Position numbers and translations under genes: made by a program
Notes under the pieces: model-generated
What the model was told of the DNA's origin: nothing
Database searches by the model: none
What the model saw: only the letters and a program-made list of their open reading frames with translations
In this document: positions 34,791 through 45,893 of the stretch, one piece after another
Position numbering within the stretch: position 1 is the stretch's first letter
Layout: each line of letters starts with the position of its first letter
Origin: Brachionus manjavacas
Taxonomy: Eukaryota; Rotifera; Eurotatoria; Ploima; Brachionidae
DNA: 64,000 nucleotides
Direction of reading: 5' to 3'
Assembly: GCA_019054805.1 (NCBI GenBank)
Contig: JAHQIY010000013.1
Span: forward strand, 2,294,001-2,358,000

Positions 34791-35688
34791 AGCTATTAAA
34801 ATATAATTTAGAGGGAATAGTTCCTCTTGGCAGCTCCGAACGGTGTAAATTGAAGTCTTTAATAGATGCTTTAATAAGTCATCAATAAATCTTTTATATA
34901 GAATGAAAGAGCTATTTAAAGAAACCTACTTTTTTTCTAAAATATAAAGATTTGCATCCCATCGGTAAACCTAACATTTGAAGATAAAATTCTCTATTAA
35001 ACTCAAAAATACCACAAATAAATATATTTTAAATTAAACTCAAAATTATAAACAAATACATTTGAACTATCAAGAAACTCTCAGAGTAACAAAGTGGCAT
35101 GTTCTGGTTTAATATTAGAAAAGAGAGACTCAAAATCACAAGAATAGAGGAAAACTTTTTCACTTTCAAATTTCTTATTCTCACAAATTTGTAACAGCTG
35201 ATTACAATTTTACAATTTTACTATTTACAATTTTAAAAGACTCTCAAGTACCACCCTCGGTATTATTTAATTATCACTTAAATTTACGTAAAAAATTGTA
35301 AATTCAAAAAAAATAAGAGATTAAAGTAAATTTTTTTTTAAATTGAAAAACATCTATCTACTTTTAGGCTTGTAAAATTTTACCTTTTTTACGTAAATTT
35401 AGGCTAAAAATGAAAATTTTGAATAAAATCAGCACTATAAATCTGAATTTTGCAAGTGGTAAATAAAAGGATTTCGGAAAAATTAAACAATTTTCGTTTA
35501 AAATTTCATCAAATTTCGATTTTTGTTGAATAATATTATTTTAGAGAGATTGTTTAATTTTAAAGTCTATTAAAAATTTCAAAATGAATTCCAAAAAATA
35601 TTTATTTACATTTTTATTTAAATAGCCGTTTTAAAGCCTTATAAAAAATAAATTTTAGAAAAATCAAATTGAATTTTTATTGAACAAA
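34791..35688. other. Gene-free upstream region of the receptor gene
   Basis: AT-rich, no recognisable feature. It presumably includes the 5' region of the receptor at 35689, but no promoter element can be assigned. Confidence 0.4.
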
Positions 35689-37908
35689 ATGAATGCTAGA
35701 TTTCCTCTTGAAAAATTAATAATATTTTTGTGTCTGGTGAATTTTGCCAGCGAAGAGCCATTGGTAAAGAAAACTGCCAAAAATTGTTTAGAAATGATGA
35801 AGAAAGTTAGAATAGAAAAAAATTTTGGATTTTCTTACACACTTGAAGTGAGAAGTTTTGTTTCGTTTGATCAATTGCACTTTGAATGCCTTGAAAAAGA
35901 AAACTACTCAATTGACGAAATATTCATACTGCCCGATCAGCTAATAATAATAGATAAATCATTTAGAATAAACTTAATGCCCAAATTAAACATGTCAATT
36001 TACATTCGATTTATGAACATCAAAGGTTTCGATGTTCAATCGACCAATTTTAAAGATTTTCTGGCAAAAAATAGTTTAAAATTTTACCACTCCGAACTAA
36101 GTTCATATCAAAATGGAACAATGATCATCAACTGCACCGCCAAAACAAATTCCTCAATATTTTCCAATTTATTTTTTATCATTTTTTCAAACTCGGTAAA
36201 ATACCACAAAGACACGTGTCCATTGATTTTCAATAATTTGGATTTGCAACGCTTGGAATTCAATGGAATCACTCGCACTTTTTACAAAAACAACCAACTT
36301 GGCTTTGTCATTCACAGCTTTGGCCCTGTTAATTTAAAAGTAAAAAAACTAGTGTTTCAATTTTACAGAGCCAAATTATCTGAAAATTTGCTGAGCAAAA
36401 ATTTGTTCAGAATGGTGGAATATTTGGAAATGGGTGGAAAATTGGAATCAATTGAGAAAAATTCTTTTGATCATTTGGAAAATTTGCGATCTTTGAGCTT
36501 GGACTTGGTCAATTTTGTCCACATTTTGGCTCTGGATAAAAGTTGGTCTGCCAAATTGTCTAAAAAAAAATTCACCTTTAATCTTTATTATCCGCCATCA
36601 GATTCTTATGATTTTCCAGACGAAGATTTTTGTCTCTTCAAAGATTTTCCACCTGAGAGTTCCATTTATGGAGCTTTCGTCGGTGAGAATAAGTGTAGCT
36701 GTACCAAAATTTGGGTCCTGCAAAGCAAAGTTTCAATTTATTGCTACAATTTCGAGAAGCACAGCTGCAATTTTACCAACTTGGCGGAAAAGTGCAACAA
36801 TTCAGTGAGAAAAAAATCAACTGTAAATCCACTTGATGTGTTTTATGCGTCTGAGTTGATAAGCTACATCAATTTGACTTTATTTCCCATATTTTGTATC
36901 CTGGGCATGGTGAACAACATTTTGATTATGTTGTGCTTTGGCAGTCGAATTCTGAAGGCAGAGCTCAAAAAAGAAATGTTCAAATTGATTTTGCTGAATT
37001 CGATTTTGAATTTTCTATTTTGTTTTTTCTACTTGTTCCATGTGGCAAACGTGTGCATCACCTACACCGGGATATTTTGTTCTGCCATAAGCAAAAGTCT
37101 GATTGTTCAAAACAATGAAAAGTATGTGGTTGAATTTTTGGGCAACATTGTTAAAACTTCATCAAACATTATCAATGTATTTATATCTTTGAATCGGTAT
37201 TCTTTTTTGAAAACTAAATCAAGCAAAAATTCACTCACTGGCCTAGGTAAAAACTATCCAAAAATTTTCATTTTGTTTTTGGTGATTGTTCTAAATTGTC
37301 ATTACATTTTTACAATAAGAATAAACAAGCAGTCAAATTTTAGTGACTATTCAGATTATGTCGGATTTCCGACTGAGTTTACCTTTAAAAACGTTTTCAG
37401 CTCTAAATTTCCCCAACCAATTCCAGTATCAGACAAATACGGCTATACTGCAACTTTTTTTATATGGTATCTGATATATTTTATATTAAATGACATTATT
37501 CTGTTTATTCTAATGGCAGTTGCTGATGCACTTTTATTAATCAAATTTAGATCATCATTAAAATTCAAAGTGAACATTTTAGGCTGTTCAAGTGGACAAA
37601 AGTCAAAAATATGCCAGACAGAGGACAGAATAACCAAGACAATTTGTTTAAATTGCTTGATTTTTTTCCTTCTTCGTTTGATGGAGTTTAGTGTGTATTT
37701 GTTTATTTTCAAAGAAAAGATAAGTGGTATAAACTGCTATGCCTATGACAAGATATGCAGCAATGTGTCTCAGATGGCCAATTTGTTTTACTTGGCCTCG
37801 TGTTCATTTCAAATAATTACCTATTTTTGTATGAATAAGATTTTTCGTCAATCAGTAATTGATACTTTCAAGCTCTTTTTAGAAAAAAAATCTAGTTCAT
37901 TAAATTAG
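35689..37908 (+). CDS. Single-exon seven-transmembrane receptor with large ectodomain (orphan)
   Basis: 739 aa from ATG at 35689 (the frame is open slightly upstream, but only from a TTG). A signal peptide (LEKLIIFLCLVNFASE) is followed by a roughly 360-residue ectodomain with several N-glycosylation sites, scattered cysteines and a leucine-rich stretch (HLENLRSLSLDLVNFVHILA, about 265-285). TM1 lies near 388-412 and TM7 near 695-720. At the end of TM3 the sequence is NRY (about 501), in place of the DRY of rhodopsin-class receptors. A basic C-terminus follows TM7. The architecture resembles the large orphan GPCR families seen in rotifers. Ligand unknown. Confidence 0.78.
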   Translation: MNARFPLEKLIIFLCLVNFASEEPLVKKTAKNCLEMMKKVRIEKNFGFSYTLEVRSFVSFDQLHFECLEKENYSIDEIFILPDQLIIIDKSFRINLMPKLNMSIYIRFMNIKGFDVQSTNFKDFLAKNSLKFYHSELSSYQNGTMIINCTAKTNSSIFSNLFFIIFSNSVKYHKDTCPLIFNNLDLQRLEFNGITRTFYKNNQLGFVIHSFGPVNLKVKKLVFQFYRAKLSENLLSKNLFRMVEYLEMGGKLESIEKNSFDHLENLRSLSLDLVNFVHILALDKSWSAKLSKKKFTFNLYYPPSDSYDFPDEDFCLFKDFPPESSIYGAFVGENKCSCTKIWVLQSKVSIYCYNFEKHSCNFTNLAEKCNNSVRKKSTVNPLDVFYASELISYINLTLFPIFCILGMVNNILIMLCFGSRILKAELKKEMFKLILLNSILNFLFCFFYLFHVANVCITYTGIFCSAISKSLIVQNNEKYVVEFLGNIVKTSSNIINVFISLNRYSFLKTKSSKNSLTGLGKNYPKIFILFLVIVLNCHYIFTIRINKQSNFSDYSDYVGFPTEFTFKNVFSSKFPQPIPVSDKYGYTATFFIWYLIYFILNDIILFILMAVADALLLIKFRSSLKFKVNILGCSSGQKSKICQTEDRITKTICLNCLIFFLLRLMEFSVYLFIFKEKISGINCYAYDKICSNVSQMANLFYLASCSFQIITYFCMNKIFRQSVIDTFKLFLEKKSSSLN

Positions 37909-37964
37909 CTTTGAATTGTTCAGAATTGTTTAATTAGAGACTTTTGTGAAAAAAGATAGTATCT

Positions 37965-38060
37965 ATGTGGCTTATTTTTTTTGTGATTATTCTAAATTGT
38001 CACCACAATTATGTAATTACTATTCGGATCAAATCGGATTTTTTTTTTAATTTTTTTTTA
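37965..38060 (+). pseudogene. TM4 fragment of a paralogous receptor
   Basis: Reads LIFFVIILNCHHNYVITIRI, matching the TM4 region of the upstream gene (FLVIVLNCHYIFTIRIN) also at the DNA level. Only about 80 bp survive, 60 bp after the receptor's stop codon. A decayed tandem duplicate. Confidence 0.72.
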
Positions 38061-38904
38061 ATTTCCAAATTTTTTTCGAAAGGTCATAAGTCCTTTATTT
38101 TAAAAAAATTAAGCCTAAGACCAAGTGATTTAGAAAGAGAATTAATCGAATTTAGTCAATCCGCCTTTTAAGCTTTCCATCAGGGTATGTATTGATGATT
38201 TCGTTTATTATAGCGAACCCCAATTGATGAAGTGTTTTCGCTTTCCAGCCATCTTACCCTGAATTATCACTAATTCATCAGCTATTCAACTGACGCACAA
38301 AGATGAGTAAGAATTAAAATTGTCAGTTGTCAGAAAGTTGAACGAGTGTGTATCATAACATAGAATTAAAAAAAAACAGAAATTATCTTACCATGAAAAA
38401 ACGTAGAAATAAAAACAAAGATTAAAAGAAAACGCGGAAAATGAATTAACAAAGAAAAGCAACAAAGAAAACCAAGACTTTTAAACGTAAAAAATAGAAA
38501 AAATAGAAAATTGATGGATTTCAATTGATAAGCTAATTGTTTTTTTTTTTGATTAAATTCTCTTAATTTTTTTTTTAATCATATAAAATAAAATTTACTA
38601 TTTTCAATTTAAATTCTTTGTCTTGTTTATTTATTGTCTTTTTTTTACGTGTATCAAAATGAACAAAAAATAAGCGTTTTTCATCTTGGTTGACTTAATA
38701 TTCGGCTTGGCAATCGTATAAATGTAGCGGGTTTGTAAATGAAAAGTACTTGATTTTTAAAAAAGCAAGAAAAGATGCTACTTCAGGTGTTCACTTGGCT
38801 GTAAAGAATTATGAGTCAACACTAGCTAATCTTTCCAAAAAAAAATCCTAAGTAAATATATAGATACATAATTAATAAAAATAACAATCGCTCTTTTTTT
38901 TTTT
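38061..38904. other. Spacer with a short coding-like block
   Basis: 38165-38270 (minus) reads DGWKAKTLHQLGFAIINEII, then NTYPDGKLKRRID before a stop. The composition is clearly more coding-like than the surroundings, but I cannot assign a family; probably a transposon or gene remnant. The rest is AT-rich with nothing recognisable. Confidence 0.35.
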
Positions 38905-39610
38905 TTAAAGATTTATTTATTTAAATTTAATAAAAAATTTAAAATGGCTTCGAGCTCACTAATTGAGTGTTACCTCTTTCAGCTCGCTCCTTCAGCCTAA
39001 ATAAGATTAAATAAATAACAATTAAAAAATATTATTGTTTTACAATAAACGAGAAAAAAAAAAAAAAAAAAGAAAAAAGAGTCAAACTAGTTATAAATTA
39101 CTCAGGATAAATCAAATTTTTACGTTTGATTTTACACAGGTACCAAAGATTTTTCAACCTTTGGAAAGAGCGTATATTAAAAATAACAAGAGTAAGGTAC
39201 AATCGAATTAGGACTATGAAGGCATACGCAATCCGAATAACTGAATAGAAAGCTCCCAAAGGAGTTGATGTAACATGCATTTTAGCAGTGATTGCTGACC
39301 ACGCACTAAAATATTCCTCAACAAGTAACATGGTAAACTTATTTTTATATTTAGAACATTTGGTGATATAACGTGAACCCATTTGTAAAAACCTATCTTT
39401 TATTGATAGTATTCTACTCACTATGAAAAGTTCCTTAGTTGGGCTATCCCACTTGAGTCTGTATATACATCTTATTGCTCTGTTTTGAACTGTTTGGACT
39501 GATTTGGTACTAGTAATTGAAACACTAGCAACAGTAAAAAAGGAATAGTCAAAAAGTGATCCTATCAAGGTTGAGTAAATATTATTAAGTGTTTTTTTGC
39601 TAAAATGCCA
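38905..39610 (-). mobile_element. LINE C-terminal fragment with 3' tail
   Basis: Minus strand reads GSLFDYSFFTVASVSI, VQTVQNRAIRCIYRLKWDSP and SRILSIKDRFLQMGSRYITK, stop at 39098. The 3' region contains GGCTGAAGGAGCGAGCTG and ends AAATAAATAAATC near 38915-38930. Same C-terminal type as 58000-58500. Confidence 0.7.
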
Positions 39611-40541
39611 TGACCGGTGAGCTCTTCAATCAAAGCTATTTAAAACAAAGATATTGTACTTGTAAATGAATCTGATTCTATAGTCGAAATTTTAAACGAA
39701 TACTTTCATTAAAAATTTTGTTTTAAAAAAGACAACAGAAAGTGAATTAATTCCAATTATTTTTCTTTTTCGTTTATCACTAACTCAAAGATAATTGCCT
39801 AAAAAATGGAAAATAGCAAATGTTACTCCAATTTTTACAAAAGGAAGTAAATTTAATGCAAGTAATTATCGTTCTGTTTCCTTAACAAGTAACCTTTGTA
39901 AGATTCTCGAGAGCTTATTCAAAGACCACATGATATCTTTTCTTATACAGCACAATTTATTATCAGATTCTCATCATGGTTTTATGCCACAGAGATCTTG
40001 CTCTACTAATCTTTTATAGCCATTAGACTTTGTTACGTTAGGTCTTAGTAAAAGATTAGCTATTTACATTATCAACACCGATTTTTCAAAAGCTTTTGAC
40101 AAAATTTCACAGAAATTCTGAATTTTTAAATTCAAAGCTTATGGTTTTACTGGATTAATAATTGGCTGGATAGTAGATTTTCTTTCAAAAAGAATGCAAA
40201 GAGTTGTTTTAGGTTCATCAATGTCAAAATGGTTGGAAGTTACTAATGGAGTCCCACAAGGGTCAGTCTTAGGACCGCTTCTCTTTTTGATATTTATTAA
40301 TGATCTTTCAAATGTTGTAAAAAATAAATGTGAAAAATACGCTGATGATACAAAAATATTATTAATTTCCTTCAAATAGATATAGATCAAATTTCAAGCT
40401 GGTCTCTCACCTGATCTCTTGATTTAAACATCGAAAAATGTCTTGTAATGCATATTGGTTCAAAAAATCCAAATAATGATTATACGATTTCTAATAAATA
40501 AAACTATCTAAAACGACTCTAGAAAAGGATTTAGGGATCTT

Positions 40542-41168
40542 CGGTAGAAGCTCTCAAAATGAACATCCTCAAATGTGAACAGCCCTATAAGTGAACACAA
40601 ATTTCTTGCGACCGACCAAAATGAATCTTTTTACATGGCATAAAATCCCTCAAATGTGAACACCCTCAAATGTGAGCGTTCGGTATGTGAACATGAAAAA
40701 TTTAGAAAAAAGTGAACAAAAAACTCGAAAAAAAAATTTATTTACAGTTAAATTCAAAAATTTTTTTTAATATCTTCACAATATACATGACTTTTAAATT
40801 TATAATACATATTTTAACTCCGTTGAGAACTATTTTTTTGACCTGCTACTTGAATAAGTCTATATTTTTCCTCCATGGTTAGTTTATTATAGTTATTCAA
40901 CTTGGATGCTGACATTTTTCTAATTAGAGATTAATTTTGAGATTCAAATTTTTGCATTAATTTTATCATCATTCAACTGATACTTAAATGAATACATGGT
41001 CTTATTTTTATTTTTATTTTTGTTTTACACAAAAATTAACCTAACATTTATTAATCTCACAAAAGTGAACAGTTCACTTTTGAGAGAGCATCCTCAAATG
41101 TAAACAGCCCTATGAATGAACAAAAATCCCTTGCGACGGCGAGTGTTCACTTTTGAGGGATTCTACTG
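40542..41168. mobile_element. Non-autonomous pogo/Tigger-like element
   Basis: Terminal inverted repeats of about 25 bp: right end (reversed) CAGTAGAATCCCTCAAAAGT, left end CGGTAGAAGCTCTCAAAATG. TA follows the right end; the left side has TT, one change from TA. The LINE sequence joins cleanly across it. A 45-bp motif (from CCTCAAATGTGAACAGCCC) is repeated directly near both ends. The interior encodes only a transposase N-terminus on the minus strand. Confidence 0.78.
40814..40915 (-). pseudogene. Transposase N-terminal (psq/CENP-B type helix-turn-helix) stub
   Basis: A 33-aa frame with ATG reads MSASKLNNYNKLTMEEKYRL, then IQVAGQKNSSQRS and stop. 'LTxEEKxxLI...G.KxSQR' matches the first helices of the pipsqueak-like DNA-binding domain of pogo/Tigger transposases. 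The rest of the transposase is deleted. Confidence 0.6.
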
Positions 41169-41400
41169 TATATTTAAAATGACCTAAAATCGACTTACCA
41201 AGTCCGGTATTGTACAAATCGTGCAAATCGAATGCTAGGAATGATAGCAAAGAATTTCAGATATTTAAATTCAGACTCTTTCAGAATGTTATTTACAGAG
41301 CTTTTACGGCCACTTTTAGAGTTTGCAATAAGTTCTTGGTGTCCATTTCTAGTAATTAGCATATCGAAGATAAATTTGACCTGCAATATTTAGTAGTCAT

Positions 41401-41879
41401 TGAGTAGAAAGGCATATATTGCAGTTACTTGCCATTTAATTTGAAATATTGGACGGTAAACGAAAACCTGTTAGATTTTATATATTTTCCACATCCTTAT
41501 GATGCAGGTCTTATAATCAATACAGATTTAGAGGTATTTTTTTTTTTTTTTTTAATTTTTATTTTTACTTAATTTTGCGGATAAAGATAATGAATGATTT
41601 CGAAAATTTTAATTATTTCACTCATTTGCATGTGAAAATGCTGCAAATATGGTTTTTGCGGCGGAAATGATTTGTTCTAACCATGAAAATGCTTTTCATT
41701 TTCGTAGTAAAACACATATTTTGAAAAATAGTGCAACTGGTTTTGAAAAATGATTTGATAAAAAAACAATCGAAGATTAGATACTGCTGCAAAAAATTTC
41801 ATTCTTAATCAAAATTAATTCAAATTAAAATTTTTGAAAAAATTAGGTTAAATTATTAAAAAAATTAATTGTGATTTAT
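41401..41879. other. AT-rich spacer
   Basis: Nothing recognisable; may include degraded upstream parts of the hAT transposase that follows. Confidence 0.35.
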
Positions 41880-42235
41880 CAGAATTTAATCGATTCTAGT
41901 CAAAGTCAACCGAATACGTCAACAAATATGAAAAAAAAGGAAGATAATTGACTTTAATGGAGTGTATGATAAAATGATGAAGCTGAACTCTCAAGTTATT
42001 AATAGCAACCTCAAATTATTTATTCCACTGATAATATTTTACAATGGTGGAAAGAAAAGTAAATAGAACTCGCTATAATAGCCTTATTCGAAAAAGACTA
42101 TTAATCATTAACGCCTACCAGTGAACCTTCAGAAATATGCTTTTCTATTGGCACTCTTACTGCAGATAGAAAAAGGACACGATTGCACTTAAACACAGGT
42201 CATGAACTACTAGGTTTAAAATCATTGATAAGTTA
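41880..42235 (+). pseudogene. hAT transposase C-terminal (dimerisation) domain relic
   Basis: Frames read STDNILQWWKEK, then SLTPTSEPSEICFSIGTLTA and DRKRTRLHLNTGHELLGLKS. This is the hallmark hAT end: 'D.L.WW', 'TS.PSER.FS.G...t..R.rL' and 'lL.LK'. The family Arg of SER is Ile here. Stops and shifts upstream show decay. It could be the remains of the autonomous partner of the hAT derivatives at 29.2 and 61 kb, though no link is proven. Confidence 0.8.
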
Positions 42236-42966
42236 AAAATACTTTAACTTTAATTTTACGTAAAACTACGTAAAATTTCGTAAAATTACCAAAGTAAAAA
42301 AAAAGTAAACTAACGGAATTTCACGTAAAATTGCGTAAAAATAAAAACAAAGCAGTGGTGTATATTAGGAATATGTATTTTAAACAAAATAATAACTGCA
42401 GAAAAGTAAATTAACAAAAAGGGCCAAAGAAAACCAAAAAATAAAGAGTGTTTCATTTCAGGCTCTAACAGATCAACAAGTGTCATTTGTTGCCGTTTAT
42501 TTTTTTTTGTTTGTCTCAAAGAAGCAAGAGAAGCTTTGGAAGTATTACAAAATTTCGACCATTAATTTGGCAGAAAAGTTTTTTTTTCTATTTAACTATT
42601 TTGAAATTTTGAAATTACGTTGTTTCATTAAAACTCGATACTTAAACATGTTAAAATTTGAAAAATATTTATGCAATTATTTCAATTTGTCCATGGGACT
42701 AAAATTTAAATTGATAAATTAAAAAAAAATAAATACAAAAAAAACTTGATCATCTGCAATATTTTTAGATAAAGTCAAAATCTTTGAAAATATTTTTGTT
42801 TCTATAAATAAACTGGGTATCAGTTTTAATATAGCTAAGAAAATTTCTTTTTGAAAAGCGCCACTAAAATCAAAAATAAATGATAATTGTTTATTAGTTT
42901 TAAAAAAAAAATGTACAGTAACCAAATTAATTCTGCTCAGTTTAACATAAAAGATAACAAAATTAT
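42236..42966. other. AT-rich spacer downstream of PRPF6
   Basis: No gene. It holds short repeats of ACGTAAAATT near 42250-42340. The 3' UTR of PRPF6 lies at its right edge. Confidence 0.45.
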
Positions 42967-45735
42967 TCATGTGGGAATTTGAATAGAGCTGGCACATTTG
43001 ACAAGCACATCCTCAGTTTTCATCTTCCAGTTTTCTATCGCCTTGCTTATTTTGGTCCATTGTTCGCCGTGCCTGGGCTCCGCTTGAACACATTTCTGCC
43101 TAACATCATTTTGTTGCTCCTCGGTTCCATGCACCTTTTCAAACTTGTAAAAATAAGCCCACGCATCGCCCAAATCAGGCTCCAGCTTAACAGTCCTGTT
43201 AAACCACTCTCGTGCTTTTTGTATTTTTCTCTCCGACCAGAACAAATTGGACACTGCCAGCAGCACATTGGCGTCATGCTCGCACACTTTTAGAGCGTCT
43301 ATGCTCTTGGTTTTTCTCTGCGGCTTGGACTCGAGAAAAATGGCCTCGGCCCACAGCACACCAGTATTAGGACATTCCTGCATGGCCCTAGCCATTAAGT
43401 TGAGCGCTATGGCCTTGTTGTCCGCGTTCACTTCCAGCCTGATCGAGTGCAGCCAGAGGACCGCGTTTTTTGGATTTCGGCTGCGAGCTTTTTCCAATAT
43501 GGATCTGGCACGGATCAATTGAGACTGATTTACCTCCAGATTGGAGTACAAGATCCAAAGCGGAATGCTGGTCGGACATTTTTTGAGTCCTTCCTGATAC
43601 GCCTCTCTGGCTTGATCGAACAGCGCCTTGTGCTCCAGCAGCTGTCCTTTCATCATCCACAGCTTGGCAAACTCTGCAAACGACTCCAGACCTTGATTGA
43701 CTGTTTGTAGAGCCCGGTCTAGCTCGTTCAGTTGCCACTCTAGCTTGGCCGACTTCATGTACACTCTTCCAGTGGGGGCACTGTGACAAGCTTTGGCCAA
43801 AAGCTTTCTTGCTCGTTCGTACTCTTTGTTCTCTGATTCTAGTTTTACAGCGGCAAGCCAAATTTCCTCCGAGTTCGGATTGGCGCCGAATGCTTGGGCA
43901 AGAATGGCTCGGGCGCCTTGCACATCGTCCGACAGCCATCTGGACTTGGCCGCCATCAACCACAGCACCTCGGCTTTGGGACAATGGGCCACTGCTTTTT
44001 GCAGCAAAGCTTCTAGATTTTCTCTTTTGCCGTGGTCTTTTTCGAAATAGGCTGCTGCGAGCCACAAGTCCCGCTTGGTTGGATACACACTCAGGGCATG
44101 CGCATAAATAGCTCTAGCACACTCGTAGGCATTCTGCTGGATGCAGTTGTCGGCATCCTCAGTCCACGTGTCAATCTGGTCCTCGTCGTCGATGCCGATG
44201 GCGATCACATTGCGAATGATAGCCTGACAGGACTTGACATTGTCGGACTTTTCGCAGTCGACCGCATCGGCAAGCCACTGGTCGCGGTTGATGTCGACCC
44301 GGTTGGCCTCCAGCGACTTGATAGCGCGGTCAATGATCTTGTCGACCATGTTCACATTGCCATTGGCCTCTTCCAGCTTGGCTGCCATGATCCAAATCTG
44401 CCGGTCAGTGGGAATATTCTCACGAGCCTTGTTCAGCACTCTCCTAGCATTTTCATAGGTCTCCAGCCTTGCCAGCGCCAGCCACAGGTCCACGGACTGC
44501 GAGCAGCACTCCACCGCCCGACTCAGCATAATCCTTGCGTCCTCCTCTTCCTCGAGCTCGATTGCCGCCTTCCACAGCTTCACCGAATTGGGTATGTTCT
44601 CCAGCGCCTTGCGGAACACTTTTTTCTTCGCCTTGAGCTCGCTCTCCAGCTCCGCTGCCTTGATCCACAGCTTGACCGAACTTGGCAGCTGCTTGACCGC
44701 CTGGGCCACCAGGCCTTTGGATATGTCGAGCGGCAGGAGTCGGGCCGCCTCCAGCCACACATCCTCGCTCTTCGGACACTGCTCGGTGCCCTTCATGGCG
44801 AGGTTGCGCGCGGCCTGCATCTTGCCGACCACTTCTTCGAGCCGGGCCGAGGCTATCCATGCCGGCGGATGGTTGGGGTTGGTCTCTCGCACCGACTTGA
44901 GCAGCAGGCGCGCCTTTTTGATGTCGTTTATGTCGCCGCCATAATTCGGCAGCATGGACTGCAGATCGGTCAAGTAGCCCTTGGGGTCGACCACCGTCTG
45001 GCCGGACACCGAGTCCGACACCTGAGTCAGCTTCATGTCCATGAGAGTGTTTCTGGCTTGGCCAATTTTTTTCATGTCAATGTCCGGCGTGGTCATGCCG
45101 GTGACCGACGACGCAATGCCGCCATACTTTTGTTCCATTGAATTGAGCACTGTGCTCTCCTGGTTGGACATGGCCGCCTTGGCCAGAATGGAGTCCGGAA
45201 TGGGCGTTAGCTTGTCGGCGCGCGGGTTCCTCTGTCTTTTGTTTCTGGCGTCGCCCACCTCCGGTATGTTGAGCCACTGGTCGTAGCTGACGTCGGTCAG
45301 CTTCCGCTTCAGGTCCGAAAACTGCTGCTGGATCTTGGGCCTCTCTTGCCGGAACTTTTCCACCTCTTCCTTGAACAGCTTTTCTCTCCTGTCCTTGCGC
45401 TTCTCGTCCTGGCGCTTGTCAATGGCCTCGTAGATGGCGTCCGCCTCCTCGTCGTCCTTTTCGTACGGGTCGTTCTTGAACAAGCTGCCGCCATAGCCGA
45501 ACTCTTCGTCAAAGTTGGCGTCGTTCAGGTCTTCGTCGTCCTCCTCGGGCTCTTCCTCCTTTTTTTTGGGAGGCGGCGCGTGCCTCTCGTCGCTGATGTC
45601 GCCCGACTCCCTCGCCGGGCCGATGTCCGACCGGGTCGTGAAGCCGGTCGCGCCTCGGCCCAGCCCGGGCACGTAGCCCAGCGGCGCCGGCATACCCATA
45701 AACGCTTTTTTCTTCTTTGCCACAGAGCTTGCCAT
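42967..45735 (-). CDS. Pre-mRNA-processing factor 6 (U5 snRNP / tri-snRNP scaffold)
   Basis: 922 aa, close to human PRPF6 (941). The ATG at 45735 gives [20 protein letters not shown], running into the conserved PRP1 N-terminal region ([20 protein letters not shown]). An acidic DDEDLND stretch, the [19 protein letters not shown] block and [14 protein letters not shown] follow. From about residue 270 to the end are HAT (half-TPR) repeats, such as '[15 protein letters not shown]' and '[16 protein letters not shown]'. It bridges U5 and U4/U6 snRNPs in the nucleus. The gene is intronless and GC-rich (about 55 %), unlike its surroundings, yet fully intact. Transcribed in the same direction as TIMM10, which ends 158 bp upstream. 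Confidence 0.96.
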   Translation of the reverse strand: MASSVAKKKKAFMGMPAPLGYVPGLGRGATGFTTRSDIGPARESGDISDERHAPPPKKKEEEPEEDDEDLNDANFDEEFGYGGSLFKNDPYEKDDEEADAIYEAIDKRQDEKRKDRREKLFKEEVEKFRQERPKIQQQFSDLKRKLTDVSYDQWLNIPEVGDARNKRQRNPRADKLTPIPDSILAKAAMSNQESTVLNSMEQKYGGIASSVTGMTTPDIDMKKIGQARNTLMDMKLTQVSDSVSGQTVVDPKGYLTDLQSMLPNYGGDINDIKKARLLLKSVRETNPNHPPAWIASARLEEVVGKMQAARNLAMKGTEQCPKSEDVWLEAARLLPLDISKGLVAQAVKQLPSSVKLWIKAAELESELKAKKKVFRKALENIPNSVKLWKAAIELEEEEDARIMLSRAVECCSQSVDLWLALARLETYENARRVLNKARENIPTDRQIWIMAAKLEEANGNVNMVDKIIDRAIKSLEANRVDINRDQWLADAVDCEKSDNVKSCQAIIRNVIAIGIDDEDQIDTWTEDADNCIQQNAYECARAIYAHALSVYPTKRDLWLAAAYFEKDHGKRENLEALLQKAVAHCPKAEVLWLMAAKSRWLSDDVQGARAILAQAFGANPNSEEIWLAAVKLESENKEYERARKLLAKACHSAPTGRVYMKSAKLEWQLNELDRALQTVNQGLESFAEFAKLWMMKGQLLEHKALFDQAREAYQEGLKKCPTSIPLWILYSNLEVNQSQLIRARSILEKARSRNPKNAVLWLHSIRLEVNADNKAIALNLMARAMQECPNTGVLWAEAIFLESKPQRKTKSIDALKVCEHDANVLLAVSNLFWSERKIQKAREWFNRTVKLEPDLGDAWAYFYKFEKVHGTEEQQNDVRQKCVQAEPRHGEQWTKISKAIENWKMKTEDVLVKCASSIQIPT

Positions 45736-45893
45736 CTTGCTAGCATGCAACTTTAAAATTTTAGCCAAGCTTCTATTTATAGGACTCTCAAGTGCAGAGG
45801 TCTAGCTCTGTTTTTTTAGCAGAAAGTCAAGCGAACAAAAAAATTTCTTTTTGTTGGGTAATTATTTATTTTGAGAAAGTTAAGAAGTTTAAG
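45736..45893 (-). promoter_or_regulatory. Short TIMM10-PRPF6 intergenic region
   Basis: Only 158 bp separate the TIMM10 stop from the PRPF6 ATG. On the minus strand an AATAAA-type signal (within CAAAATAAATAAT) sits about 25 bp after the TIMM10 stop. A pyrimidine-rich stretch ending AAAAAAACAG lies about 70 bp before the PRPF6 ATG. This could be a compact promoter or an operon-like spacer with a trans-splice acceptor; the sequence alone does not decide. Confidence 0.45.

Larger units (their letters stand above)
39795..41400 (+). mobile_element. LINE reverse transcriptase interrupted by a pogo-like element
   Basis: Reads WKIANVTPIFTKGSKFNASN, FKAYGFTGLIIGW, NGVPQGSVLGPLLFLIFIND and KYADDTKILL, then LNIEKCLVMHIGSKNPNNDY up to KDLGI at about 40540. 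After a 627-bp insertion it resumes with NDLK and [33 protein letters not shown]. Several stops: a dead copy. Related to 7015-7868. Confidence 0.85.

Noticed and set aside
35680-35688. Start of the 7TM receptor nine bases upstream
   Set aside because: That codon is TTG; the first ATG with a following signal peptide is at 35689.
43388-44065. 225-codon frame overlapping PRPF6 on the same strand
   Set aside because: Out-of-frame reading of PRPF6 HAT repeats; no independent evidence.
44032-45141. 369-codon open frame antisense to PRPF6
   Set aside because: Shadow of the GC-rich PRPF6 coding strand; no domain or plausible composition.
45736-45768. Extended N-terminus for PRPF6
   Set aside because: The extension starts at TTG. 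The ATG at 45735 has good context and leads straight into the conserved [14 protein letters not shown] region.
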